Positions 30,519 to 38,279 of a stretch of DNA of 62,050 nt are shown in pieces. The stretch covers positions 1 through 62,050 of the forward strand of contig NZ_JALMUV010000047.1 in assembly GCF_023155275.1 (NCBI RefSeq), read 5' to 3'. The notes beneath the pieces were generated by a model. The model made no database searches. It was not told the DNA's origin and saw only the letters and a program-made list of their open reading frames with translations. How positions within the stretch are numbered: position 1 is the stretch's first letter; each line of letters begins with the position of its first letter. Position numbers and translations under genes: made by a program. Source of the stretch: Streptomyces rhizoryzae (GTDB taxonomy: Bacteria; Actinomycetota; Actinomycetes; Streptomycetales; Streptomycetaceae).

Positions 30519-32288
30519 CTAGAGGAGCGGGCTGCCGTCGGGTATGAGCACCCAGCGGCGCGGCGCCCCGGACAGCGGCTGCGGATCCGCCAGCCGCAGA
30601 CCGGCCTGGGCGCAGGCGTACGCCAGCTCGCTCGCCCCGTACATCTCCTCCGGCCGGTCCCAGCTCCAGAAGCGGTACAGCCAGTGCCCCTCGGGCTCGT
30701 CGCCGTACGGCGGCAGGCCGATCTCCTCGGTCCGCTCGGTGCGGCCGTCCCGCGAGAGCGTGCCGAACGTGCCGCCCTTGGGGTTGAAGTACACCCCGTA
30801 CGCGGCGCCGCCGGGGGAGAGCGCGTCCAGCAGGGGCTCGGTGCTGAGCAGGTAGGAGTACGGCTGGACAAGGACGCAGCCGCCGGGCACCCCGGTGACG
30901 CCGACCTGGCGGTGCGCCTCCTCGTGGGCGAAGGCGTCCCCTTCCCAGGGCTCGGCCGCGGCGTCCGGAGGGAGCACCGGGCAGTCGCGGGGGTCGCGGC
31001 CCAGCCGCCGGACCGCCTCCTCCTCGCCGACGCCCGCCACGAACGCCGCCGAGAGGGACTCGGTGGGCACCCCCGCGAACACCGCCGCCCGCTCGTCCGC
31101 CTCCCGCTGGGCGGCGCGCTCCGCGGGCGTCAGCGGCACCGCGCCAGGCAGTCCGGCGAACAGCGGGGCCAGCGGGGTGGTCAGCGCCAGCCGGCCGGGG
31201 GAGCGGCCGCCGAGCTGCGGGCGCCAGGCGTCGGCGCCGGCCCGCAGCAGCAGCGCGGCGTTCTCCCGGGCGCCGTGGCAGACGGCGTGCCACAACGGGG
31301 TGCAGCCCTGGTGGTCGGGGGCGTCCGCGGCCGCGCCCGCGGCCAGCAGGGCGGCGACCGCCTCCGGCGAGCCGTGCGCGGCGGCCGCGTGCAGCGGCGC
31401 CTCCGGGGAGCCGGGGGCGCGGGCGGCCGGATCGGCGCCGTGCGCGAGCCGCTCCAGCACCAGGGCGGTGTCGCGCCAGTGGGCGTCGGCCATGCCCTCC
31501 CAGCCGGCGCGGGCGGGGTCCGGGGCGGGCGGGGTCCACACCGCGGGCTCAGGGACGGGCGGGGACCACACCGCGGGCGGCCGGGCCAGGATCTCCGCCG
31601 GTCCGAGGCCGGCGACGAGGAACCCCCGCGCCTCCCCGTCCGCCGAGGGGCCGGCCGCCAGGGGACCGTCCGCCGCCGTACCGGCCGGTGGTGCGGTGCC
31701 CGGTGGCGCGGTCTCCGGCCAGACCTCCCGCACCTCCCGGACCACCGCCCGCAGCGGCCCGGCGTCGAAGACCGTGACCGTATCGGGCACCTGCTCGTCC
31801 GGCCACTCCACCACCAGCTGGGTGGGGCCGGCCGGCGGCATCTGCGAGAGGTGCAGCTCCAGTTGGTGGTGGAACGCGCCGCCGGTGCCGCCGCTGAGCC
31901 GCAGCACCGGCCCGGACTGCCCGGACGCCGGCCAGGAACCGCCGTCCAGGGTGGTGACCTTCCGCCCGTCCGCCAGCAGCAGCCCGCAGCGCAGCCCCCC
32001 GCCGCCCGGCCGCCCGTACGGCGACGTCCGGCCGCCGGGGCGGATCCGGCGCAGGAAGACCGACAGCCGCATCGTCACCGACCGGGGCCAGACGTCCCAG
32101 CCGGTGAGCACGATCCGCGCCGCGGGACCGGCACCGGCCTCGGCGAGCTGTGGGAGCTGCGCCGGGACGAACCACTGCGAGGGCGCGAACTCCTCGTCGC
32201 CGGCGGGCGCGTAAGGGCCCAACTCCAGGATCTCGTCGGGTACTTCGGGCGGTGGGCCGGCCGGGGTCAGTCCGTCGAAGAAGCTCAT
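30519..32288 (-). CDS. Ankyrin-repeat protein of unknown function
   Basis: A 589-residue cytoplasmic protein. The N-terminal 230 residues form an unrecognised beta-rich domain; a Pro/Ala-rich linker follows. Two to three ankyrin repeats lie at about 295-375, visible as A-P-L-H-A-A-A-A-H-G and T-P-L-W-H-A-V-C-H-G-A with L-L-A-A-G-A and L-L-R-A-G-A-D ends. The C-terminal 180 residues (from S-L-S-A-A-F-V-A-G-V) loosely resemble the DUF6461 type found in Streptomyces, but I hold this weakly. No signal peptide or helices. Start ATG at 32288 with a weak ribosome site. It stands alone, downstream of and parallel to the oxidoreductase gene. The function is not deducible. Confidence 0.8.
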   Translation of the reverse strand: MSFFDGLTPAGPPPEVPDEILELGPYAPAGDEEFAPSQWFVPAQLPQLAEAGAGPAARIVLTGWDVWPRSVTMRLSVFLRRIRPGGRTSPYGRPGGGGLRCGLLLADGRKVTTLDGGSWPASGQSGPVLRLSGGTGGAFHHQLELHLSQMPPAGPTQLVVEWPDEQVPDTVTVFDAGPLRAVVREVREVWPETAPPGTAPPAGTAADGPLAAGPSADGEARGFLVAGLGPAEILARPPAVWSPPVPEPAVWTPPAPDPARAGWEGMADAHWRDTALVLERLAHGADPAARAPGSPEAPLHAAAAHGSPEAVAALLAAGAAADAPDHQGCTPLWHAVCHGARENAALLLRAGADAWRPQLGGRSPGRLALTTPLAPLFAGLPGAVPLTPAERAAQREADERAAVFAGVPTESLSAAFVAGVGEEEAVRRLGRDPRDCPVLPPDAAAEPWEGDAFAHEEAHRQVGVTGVPGGCVLVQPYSYLLSTEPLLDALSPGGAAYGVYFNPKGGTFGTLSRDGRTERTEEIGLPPYGDEPEGHWLYRFWSWDRPEEMYGASELAYACAQAGLRLADPQPLSGAPRRWVLIPDGSPLL

Positions 32289-32359
32289 GCACCGATCGTG
32301 GCACCCGCCACTGACAATCGGCCGTGCCCGCCGGCCCGCCCGCGCCCGGCCCGCCCGCC

Positions 32360-33364
32360 TCAGCCCGCCAGCCGGGGCAGCACCCGCTCCGCGAACAGCC
32401 GCAGCGACCGCCAGCCCTCCTCGACGGGCATCCCGCCGCACAGCGGATGCAGGATCAGCGCGCCCCCGCCGCCCTCCTCCCCGGCCAGTCGCAGGCACTC
32501 GTCCGGGGTGACGATCCGGTAGACGCCCTCCGCGCGCAGCTGCGCGGTGTCCGCGGCCGCCGAGCGCACCGCCGACCGCGCCCCGGCGCCCTGCCAGGAC
32601 GCGTACGTCCGCGCCTCGTACAGCAGGTGCCGGCCGTGCTCCGCCCAGCCGCGGTCCGGGTCCTCGGCCAGGTGCAGCAGGCAGGTGCGCCGCGGCGGCT
32701 GCATCACCCAGCCCTCGGTCCCGTGGGCGGCGCACCTCTCGTGGTAGTAGCGCTCCAGCTCCGGCAGGTGCGCGCTGGGGAAGAACGGCAGGCCCAGGCG
32801 GGCCGCCCGCCGGGCCGCGGGCCGCGAGGCGCCGCCGACGAGCAGCGGCGGATGCGGCCGGGAGTGCGGGCGCGGGGTGACCCGCACGGTGCGCCCCCGG
32901 TAGGTGAACGGCTCCCCGGTCCAGGCGGCCAGCAGCGTGGCGAGCGCCTCGTCCTGGAGGGCGCCGCGGGCGTCCCAGTCCTTGCCGTGCGCGGCGTACT
33001 CCTCGGGCCGGTAGCCCAGGCCCGCGACGGTCACCAGCCGGCCGGCGCCCAGCAGGTCGAGCACCGCCAGGTCCTCGGCCAGCCGCAGCGGATCGTGCAG
33101 CGGGGTGATCAGGGCGGAAACGGTGACGCCGATCCGCCGGGTGGCGCCCAGGACGGCGCCCGCGAAGGCCAGCGGCGCGGGCATCCAGCCGTTCCCGGTG
33201 GCGTGGTGCTCCTCGGTCTGGATCATGTCCAGGCCGTGGGTGTCGGCGTACCGGGCCATCTCGATCGCGGCCCGGTAGCGGGCGGTGAGCTCCCCGGGCG
33301 CGGCGGGCGGCCCGGCGAGGTTGAAGCGCAGGAGCGTGACGGGTGCGGACGGGGCGGCGGACAT
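32360..33364 (-). CDS. Luciferase-like (LLM class) flavin or F420-dependent oxidoreductase
   Basis: A 334-residue TIM-barrel protein of the bacterial luciferase superfamily. Features include the T-E-E-H-H segment near residue 50, the strand G-A-G-R-L-V-T-V-A-G-L-G-Y-R-P-E-E-Y with its loop, and the P-P-L-L-V-G-G-A-S motif. Substrate is unknown. Members use FMN or F420; a cofC gene is in the window, but that does not decide it. The ATG at 33364 has AAGGGGA seven bases upstream, and that site is buried in a 13-bp hairpin. A CTGACG-N3-CGTCAG operator stands just before the hairpin. Confidence 0.88.
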   Translation of the reverse strand: MSAAPSAPVTLLRFNLAGPPAAPGELTARYRAAIEMARYADTHGLDMIQTEEHHATGNGWMPAPLAFAGAVLGATRRIGVTVSALITPLHDPLRLAEDLAVLDLLGAGRLVTVAGLGYRPEEYAAHGKDWDARGALQDEALATLLAAWTGEPFTYRGRTVRVTPRPHSRPHPPLLVGGASRPAARRAARLGLPFFPSAHLPELERYYHERCAAHGTEGWVMQPPRRTCLLHLAEDPDRGWAEHGRHLLYEARTYASWQGAGARSAVRSAAADTAQLRAEGVYRIVTPDECLRLAGEEGGGGALILHPLCGGMPVEEGWRSLRLFAERVLPRLAG

Positions 33365-33368
33365 GGCA

Positions 33369-33403
33369 GGTCCCCTTCGCCAGAGCAGGTGGCGAAGGGG
33401 ACC
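33369..33403 (-). promoter_or_regulatory. Hairpin hiding the ribosome binding site of the oxidoreductase gene
   Basis: A perfect 13-bp stem (33369-33381 with 33391-33403) with a nine-base loop. In the minus-strand mRNA the 3' arm contains AAGGGGA, the Shine-Dalgarno sequence of the gene starting at 33364, and the stem ends four bases before ATG. A closed stem would block translation initiation. Confidence 0.6.
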
Positions 33404-33407
33404 GTAG

Positions 33408-33422
33408 CTGACGATACGTCAG
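33408..33422. promoter_or_regulatory. Inverted repeat CTGACG-N3-CGTCAG before the oxidoreductase gene
   Basis: CTGACGATACGTCAG, the same 6-base arms as the site at 18499-18513 with a different centre. It lies 44 bases upstream of the oxidoreductase start and 34 bases beyond the permease stop codon. It is a plausible repressor operator for a separate promoter of the oxidoreductase. Confidence 0.5.
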
Positions 33423-33455
33423 TTTTCCAGGGGAGGGGAGCCGGACCGGCCGGGA

Positions 33456-34949
33456 TCAGCCGATCTCGACGGCCTGCCGCTCGCCGCCGGGCGCCGCGGC
33501 GGGCGCCGGGGCCTCGGTCTCCCGGGCGGCCGGCAGGACCGCGAAGACCACGGCGGCGATCAGGATGGTGGCCGCCCAGCCCAGGCCGTTCTCGCCGATC
33601 CAGGTGCCGGCCAGCGGGCCGGTGAACCACTGCACCTTGGTGAACGCCAGGCCGGCGAGGAGCGCGACGCCCCAGGCGGTCAGCGCCTGCCAGCAGAAAC
33701 CGCCGCGGTACCAGTAGCGGCTGGTGCGGTCGATGGTCATCAGGCTCTCCGCGTGGTACCGCACCGTCATCGTGCGGCGGCGGAACATGTCCACGCCGTA
33801 GACGCCGATCCAGGCGGAGAACGAGACCGCGAGCAGCGTCAGGAAGGCGATGAACTGGCCCACGAAGTCCTTGGCCACCAGCATCATGAACAGGCCGCCG
33901 ATGAGGCTGATGGCGGCGTTGATGCTGACCGCCAGGGCGCGCGGCAGCTTGACGCCCATGGTCTGGGCGGTGAAGCCCGCGGAGTACATCGACAGGCTGT
34001 TGATCAGCATCATGCCGATCAGCGCGGTGATCAGGTACGGGATCGCGATGGCGGACGGCAGCACCTGGCCGAGGAAGGACATCGGGTCGGTGTTCTGGTT
34101 GGCCAGCGACGGGTTGGACACGGCCATCACGCCGCCCATGACCACCATCGGGACGAGGACCAGGGCCGCACCGGAGACGGTGGTGCCGACGATCTTCTTG
34201 CCGGAGGCGGAGTGCGGCAGGTAGCGCGCGAAGTCCGGACCGGTGGGCACCCAGCTCAGGCCGCCGGCCGCGATGGTGCCGATGCCCGCGATCATCATCG
34301 CGCCGCTGCCCGGCGACTTGGCGAAGATGGCGCCCCACGGCATCTCGACGATCAGGTAGACCAGCACGACGAGGCTGATCAGGCTGAAGAGGTACGTGGA
34401 GTACTTGTTGCAGACGTTGAGCGCCTTGCGGCCCATGCCGCTCACCAGGAAGGTGCAGGCGACGAAGCCCAGCAGGGTCACCACGACCAGCACGTTGTTG
34501 GTCTTGATGCCGAACACCAGGCGGAGCACGGTCAGGATCGCGTAGGCGCCGCTGACCGCGTTGATCGTCTCCCAGCCGAAGCGGGCGACCCACAGGATCG
34601 CGCCCGGGAAGTAGTTGCCGCGCACGCCGAAGGCGGCCCGGGAGAGCATCGCGCCCGGCGCGCCGCCCCACTTACCGGAGACCGACAGCAGGCCCACGAT
34701 CCCGAAGGAGATGGTGGAGGCGATCGCGGCCACCACCAGCACCTGCCAGAAGTTCAGGCCGTTGTTGATCACCAGGGAGGCGCCCATGGTCAGCAGCAGC
34801 ACGCTGATGTTGGCCGCGACCCAGGTGGGGAAGAGCTCGCGGACCCGTCCCCGGCGCTCGTGATCCGGGACCGGCTCGATGCCCCGGGTCTCGACGGCGC
34901 CTTCGGCCGCGGGGGCGGATGTGGTTGAGGACGTGGTGCTGGTGCCCAT
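33456..34949 (-). CDS. NCS1-family nucleobase permease (CodB-like)
   Basis: A 497-residue integral membrane protein with about 12 helices, matching purine/cytosine/hydantoin permeases. P-T-W-V-A-A-N-I-S lies in helix 1, the G-x-x-P-G-A-M-L-S-R-A-A-F-G-V-R-G-N-Y segment follows, and S-W-V-P-T-G-P-D-F-A-R-Y-L-P is in the middle. It should import a nucleobase or related compound with a cation; the substrate cannot be assigned. The ATG at 34949 has a GGAG about 11 bases upstream. A longer frame to 34985 has no ribosome site. The oxidoreductase and ankyrin genes follow in the same direction. Confidence 0.9.
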   Translation of the reverse strand: MGTSTTSSTTSAPAAEGAVETRGIEPVPDHERRGRVRELFPTWVAANISVLLLTMGASLVINNGLNFWQVLVVAAIASTISFGIVGLLSVSGKWGGAPGAMLSRAAFGVRGNYFPGAILWVARFGWETINAVSGAYAILTVLRLVFGIKTNNVLVVVTLLGFVACTFLVSGMGRKALNVCNKYSTYLFSLISLVVLVYLIVEMPWGAIFAKSPGSGAMMIAGIGTIAAGGLSWVPTGPDFARYLPHSASGKKIVGTTVSGAALVLVPMVVMGGVMAVSNPSLANQNTDPMSFLGQVLPSAIAIPYLITALIGMMLINSLSMYSAGFTAQTMGVKLPRALAVSINAAISLIGGLFMMLVAKDFVGQFIAFLTLLAVSFSAWIGVYGVDMFRRRTMTVRYHAESLMTIDRTSRYWYRGGFCWQALTAWGVALLAGLAFTKVQWFTGPLAGTWIGENGLGWAATILIAAVVFAVLPAARETEAPAPAAAPGGERQAVEIG

Positions 34950-35360
34950 GGGTGCAGCTGTCTCCGTGCGGGGGTCTGGGGGCACCCCCGGGAAGGAGGT
35001 GCAGGCAGCGGCAGTGATGCCCGGCCAGATGTGATTGCCAGGACTCTACGCGCGTTGCGCGGCCGACCACCATCGTACTTTGATCCAACTTCTACCGGTC
35101 CGCCCCCTTGGATCCCTTGACGATGACACGGAATCCTCGTCCTGTCGATGAATCCAGTCACACCCCCGTGATCAGGACATACGTGACGCAGTGGAGGGCT
35201 CGAAGAGGAATCGGAGGTCCCCCTTCCGGTTGGGCGGGCGGTTCCGGGAGCCCGTCGGAGAGACGCATCTCTCGTCTGAGCGCGCCGCGCGTGGACCGCC
35301 CGGCGGCGGGAAAACGCCCCCCGGGGCATGGCGGCCCCTCCTTGGTGCAAGGTGATCCGG
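34950..35360. other. 411-bp divergent region, no gene found
   Basis: This separates the NCS1 permease gene from the small zinc-ribbon gene on the other strand. A short GC-rich inverted repeat (GGGGGT/ACCCCC) lies at about 34968-34987. A less GC-rich part at 35070-35170 probably holds the promoters, but no convincing -35/-10 pair was found. Open frames here lack ribosome sites and look like chance frames. Confidence 0.5.
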
Positions 35361-35603
35361 ATGAACGACAGCGCGGACCCGCGGGAGGCCGATGTGCCGG
35401 ACAAGACGTGTCAGTGGTGCCAGGGCACCGGATATGTGTCCCAGGCCCTGGCCTACGGCCCCGGGGTCGACCCGTTCCGGGGCCCCTGCGAGACCGTCCA
35501 GCGGACCGGCGAGTGCCGCCACTGCCAGGGCTCGGGGACGTACGACGCGCACCGCGACCCCACCCTGGAGCGCTGGCGCACCCAGGAGCACCGCGAGTCC
35601 TGA
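35361..35603 (+). CDS. Small DnaJ-type zinc-ribbon protein
   Basis: An 80-residue protein with two CxxCxGxG motifs, C-Q-W-C-Q-G-T-G and C-R-H-C-Q-G-S-G, as in the zinc-binding part of DnaJ, but with no J domain and only two of the four motifs. The two could bind one zinc. AAGGTGA precedes the ATG. It lies 110 bases before ftsY. Its role is unknown; RNA or protein binding are both possible. Confidence 0.75.
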   Translation: MNDSADPREADVPDKTCQWCQGTGYVSQALAYGPGVDPFRGPCETVQRTGECRHCQGSGTYDAHRDPTLERWRTQEHRES

Positions 35604-35714
35604 CCACGCCTCCGGCGGGCCGCGCGGGCGCCGGCGGCAGCCCCCGCCACCCGGGGCGGATCCCCGGGCGCGTGCCGCGGTCGGCGGCGGGGTGTGGCTG
35701 ATACTGGAGGGGTT

Positions 35715-36950
35715 ATGGAAACCGTCATCCTTGCCGTAGTCATCGCCGTGGTCGTGCTCGGCGCGATCAGCGGGCTCGTCGTCACCGGCCGCAAGAAGAA
35801 GCAGCTGCCGCCGCCCCCGCCGGCCGCTCCCCAGCCCTCCGTCACCGCGCCCCCCGCCGAACCGCAGGTCGGCGAGGAGGCCGAAACCCCCCGCGACGAA
35901 GAACGCCGCACCATCGAAGAGGTCGAGCTGCCCACGGCCGAGGCCCCCGCGGCCGCGCCCGAGGCACCGGCCGCCGAGCCGGAGGCGCCCGCCGCGCCCG
36001 CCGTCGAGGTCCCCGAGCCGACCGCCGGCCGCCTGGTCCGGCTGCGCGCCCGGCTCGCCCGCTCCCAGAACACCCTCGGCAAGGGCCTGCTGACCCTGCT
36101 GTCGCGCGAACACCTCGACGAGGAGACCTGGGAGGAGATCGAGGACACCCTGCTGACCGCCGACGTCGGCGTCGCCCCCACCCAGGAACTGGTCGAGCGG
36201 CTCCGCGAGCGGGTCAAGGTGCTCGGCACCCGCACCCCCGAGGACCTGCGCACGCTGCTCCGCGAGGAGCTGCTCGCCCTCATCGGCACCGAGGCCGACC
36301 GCACCGTGCACACCGCCAACGGCATCGGCAACGGCGGCGGCGAGATCCCCGGCGTGGTGATGGTCGTCGGCGTCAACGGCACCGGCAAGACCACCACCAC
36401 CGGCAAGCTCGCCCGCGTCCTGGTCGCCGACGGCAAGTCCGTCGTCCTCGGCGCCGCCGACACCTTCCGCGCGGCCGCCGCCGACCAGCTCCAGACCTGG
36501 GGCGAGCGGGTCGGCGCCCGTACGGTCCGCGGCCCGGAGGCCGGCGACCCGGCGTCCGTCGCCTACGACGCGGTGAAGGAGGGCATCGCCGAGTCCGCCG
36601 ATGTCGTCCTGATCGACACCGCGGGCCGGCTGCACACCAAGACCGGCCTGATGGACGAGCTGGGCAAGGTCAAGCGGGTCGTCGAGAAGCACGGCCCGGT
36701 CGGCGAGGTGCTGCTCGTCCTGGACGCCACCACCGGCCAGAACGGCCTGGTCCAGGCGCGGGTCTTCGCCGAGGTCGTCGACATCACCGGCGTGGTCCTC
36801 ACCAAGCTCGACGGCACCGCCAAGGGCGGCATCATCATCGCCGTCCAGCGCGAACTGGGCGTTCCGGTCAAGCTGGTCGGCCTGGGCGAGGGCCCGGACG
36901 ACCTGGCACCGTTCGAGCCCGAGGCGTTCGTGGACGCGCTGATCAGCTGA
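35715..36950 (+). CDS. ftsY: Signal recognition particle receptor FtsY
   Basis: A 411-residue SRP receptor GTPase that docks ribosome-SRP complexes at the membrane. An N-terminal hydrophobic helix (about 3-25) gives a membrane anchor, unlike E. coli FtsY. A Pro/Glu/Ala-rich acidic linker runs to about 95. The N domain and G domain follow: G-V-N-G-T-G-K-T near 218, D-T-F-R-A-A-A, D-T-A-G-R and T-K-L-D-G-T-A-K-G-G. The partner Ffh is encoded at 44.3 kb. ATG at 35715, behind GGAGGGG. Confidence 0.96.
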   Translation: METVILAVVIAVVVLGAISGLVVTGRKKKQLPPPPPAAPQPSVTAPPAEPQVGEEAETPRDEERRTIEEVELPTAEAPAAAPEAPAAEPEAPAAPAVEVPEPTAGRLVRLRARLARSQNTLGKGLLTLLSREHLDEETWEEIEDTLLTADVGVAPTQELVERLRERVKVLGTRTPEDLRTLLREELLALIGTEADRTVHTANGIGNGGGEIPGVVMVVGVNGTGKTTTTGKLARVLVADGKSVVLGAADTFRAAAADQLQTWGERVGARTVRGPEAGDPASVAYDAVKEGIAESADVVLIDTAGRLHTKTGLMDELGKVKRVVEKHGPVGEVLLVLDATTGQNGLVQARVFAEVVDITGVVLTKLDGTAKGGIIIAVQRELGVPVKLVGLGEGPDDLAPFEPEAFVDALIS

Positions 36951-36967
36951 CCCGGCCCCACGGCCTG

Positions 36968-37020
36968 ACGGCGGCGGCCCCCGCCACCCGCGCACGACGG
37001 GTGACGGGGGCCGCCGCCGT
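36968..37020. terminator. Strong two-way terminator after ftsY
   Basis: A 23-position stem with a single mismatch (36968-36990 with 36998-37020) and seven-base loop, 17 bases after the ftsY stop and facing the convergent prim-pol gene. It is among the longest inverted repeats in the window. Confidence 0.75.
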
Positions 37021-37088
37021 TCGCCGCACGCCCCCGGCCGCCACCGGGCGCAGCGCTCGGATCCGGCCAACCCGGCGCCGCGGTGCGC

Positions 37089-37799
37089 TCACCGGGCCCG
37101 CGGACCGTACGCCGTCCCGTCGGGGGCGGCCCGGCCGGCCGCCGCGCGGTTGCACGCGTACGCCAGCGCGCCCAGCAGCAGGCGGGCCTGGGGCGGGCGG
37201 CCGGCGGTCTCCAGGGACGGCGGCCGGAGCCAGCGCACCGGACCGTGCCCGCCGAGATCGGAGGGCGGCGCGGTGAGGTACCCGCCCGGCCCCAGCGGCC
37301 GCAGGTCCAGATCGGCGTCGTCCCAGCCCATGCGGTAGAGGAGGTCGGGCAGCGCGGCCGCCGCCCCGGGGGCGACCAGGAACAGCGCGCGCCCGGTGGG
37401 CGTGGCGGCCACCGGGCCCAGCGGCAGCCCCATCCGCTCCAGGCGCGCCAGCGCGCCCCGGCCGGCCTCCGCCGGCACGTCCAGCACGTCGAAGGAGCGG
37501 CCCACCGGGAGCAGTACCGCGGCGCCCGGGGTCTCCGCCCAGGCGGCCAGTGCCTCCTGGAGCGTCGCGCCGGCCGGCAGCTCCCGGCCGAAGGAGAGCG
37601 GATGGGCGCCCGGGGCGGGGCAGTCCGCCGCGCCGCACGAGCACTCCGTACGGCCGCCGGTCCGCACCGCGCGCGCCCCGGGGACCACGTCCCAGCCCCA
37701 CAGCCCGGTGTACTCCGCGACCGCGGTGCCCTCGGCCGAGCGGAGGCGGCGGCGCGGACCGGTACGCCGGTCCCGGATGCCGCCGATCGTGAAACCCAT
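37089..37799 (-). CDS. Prim-pol domain protein (bifunctional DNA primase/polymerase N-terminal type)
   Basis: A 236-residue single-domain protein. W-G-W-D-V-V-P-G-A, the cysteine cluster E-C-S-C-G-x3-C-P-A-P-G-A-H-P and the later G-R-A-L-F-L-V and G-G-Y-L-T-A-P-P-S motifs match the N-terminal prim-pol domain family that streptomycetes carry as stand-alone chromosomal genes. There is no helicase part. The catalytic D-x-D is not clear: the expected place reads F-D-V-L-D-V, and the protein may not be an active polymerase. ATG at 37799, behind GGAGGGG. Confidence 0.8.
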   Translation of the reverse strand: MGFTIGGIRDRRTGPRRRLRSAEGTAVAEYTGLWGWDVVPGARAVRTGGRTECSCGAADCPAPGAHPLSFGRELPAGATLQEALAAWAETPGAAVLLPVGRSFDVLDVPAEAGRGALARLERMGLPLGPVAATPTGRALFLVAPGAAAALPDLLYRMGWDDADLDLRPLGPGGYLTAPPSDLGGHGPVRWLRPPSLETAGRPPQARLLLGALAYACNRAAAGRAAPDGTAYGPRAR

Positions 37800-38279
37800 G
37801 CCCCCTCCAACGGGTGGTGCGTCTGCGTGGTTACGAACCGGCGCGTTGACGAGGAGACGGTTCTGCACTCTGGTGTGCACGCTCCGTCGGCGGTCCGCGG
37901 TCCCGGTGGTGTGCGGTCGTACACCGGGTGGTGCGGCACCGAGCGCACGCCCTGGCGCGCTCCGCTCCGCCCGGCCCCCGGATGACCTCTGTCAAGTCAA
38001 TCGCGAGAGCTGCCCGGGGAGTTCACGCGCAGGGGTGGCGAATGGTGGCGTTTCCGTGATCGGCCTCGCAGCGGGCGTGATCGTAGGATTACTTTCGGTG
38101 CACCCGCCCCGGGGGACGCACCCGGCACCCGGGTATGCCGGGGGCAACGGGTGAACGGCGTCGGCGCAGGTGTGGCCGGATCCGGCGGTCGGGTAGAGGT
38201 ACCGCGGCACGGGCGCCGCAACAGGCGGCATCCTGTGGGTGTTTCGCGGACACGCGCTATCGGAAATGGGGGCATCCCT
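37800..38279. other. 480-bp divergent region before nsdA
   Basis: This is the gap between the prim-pol gene and the chosen nsdA start. Its right part (38151-38279) is open in the nsdA frame and could encode up to 43 more residues if translation begins at GTG 38151 or 38235. The AT-richer piece at 38060-38100 is the best promoter area. No known operator was recognised. Confidence 0.5.
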
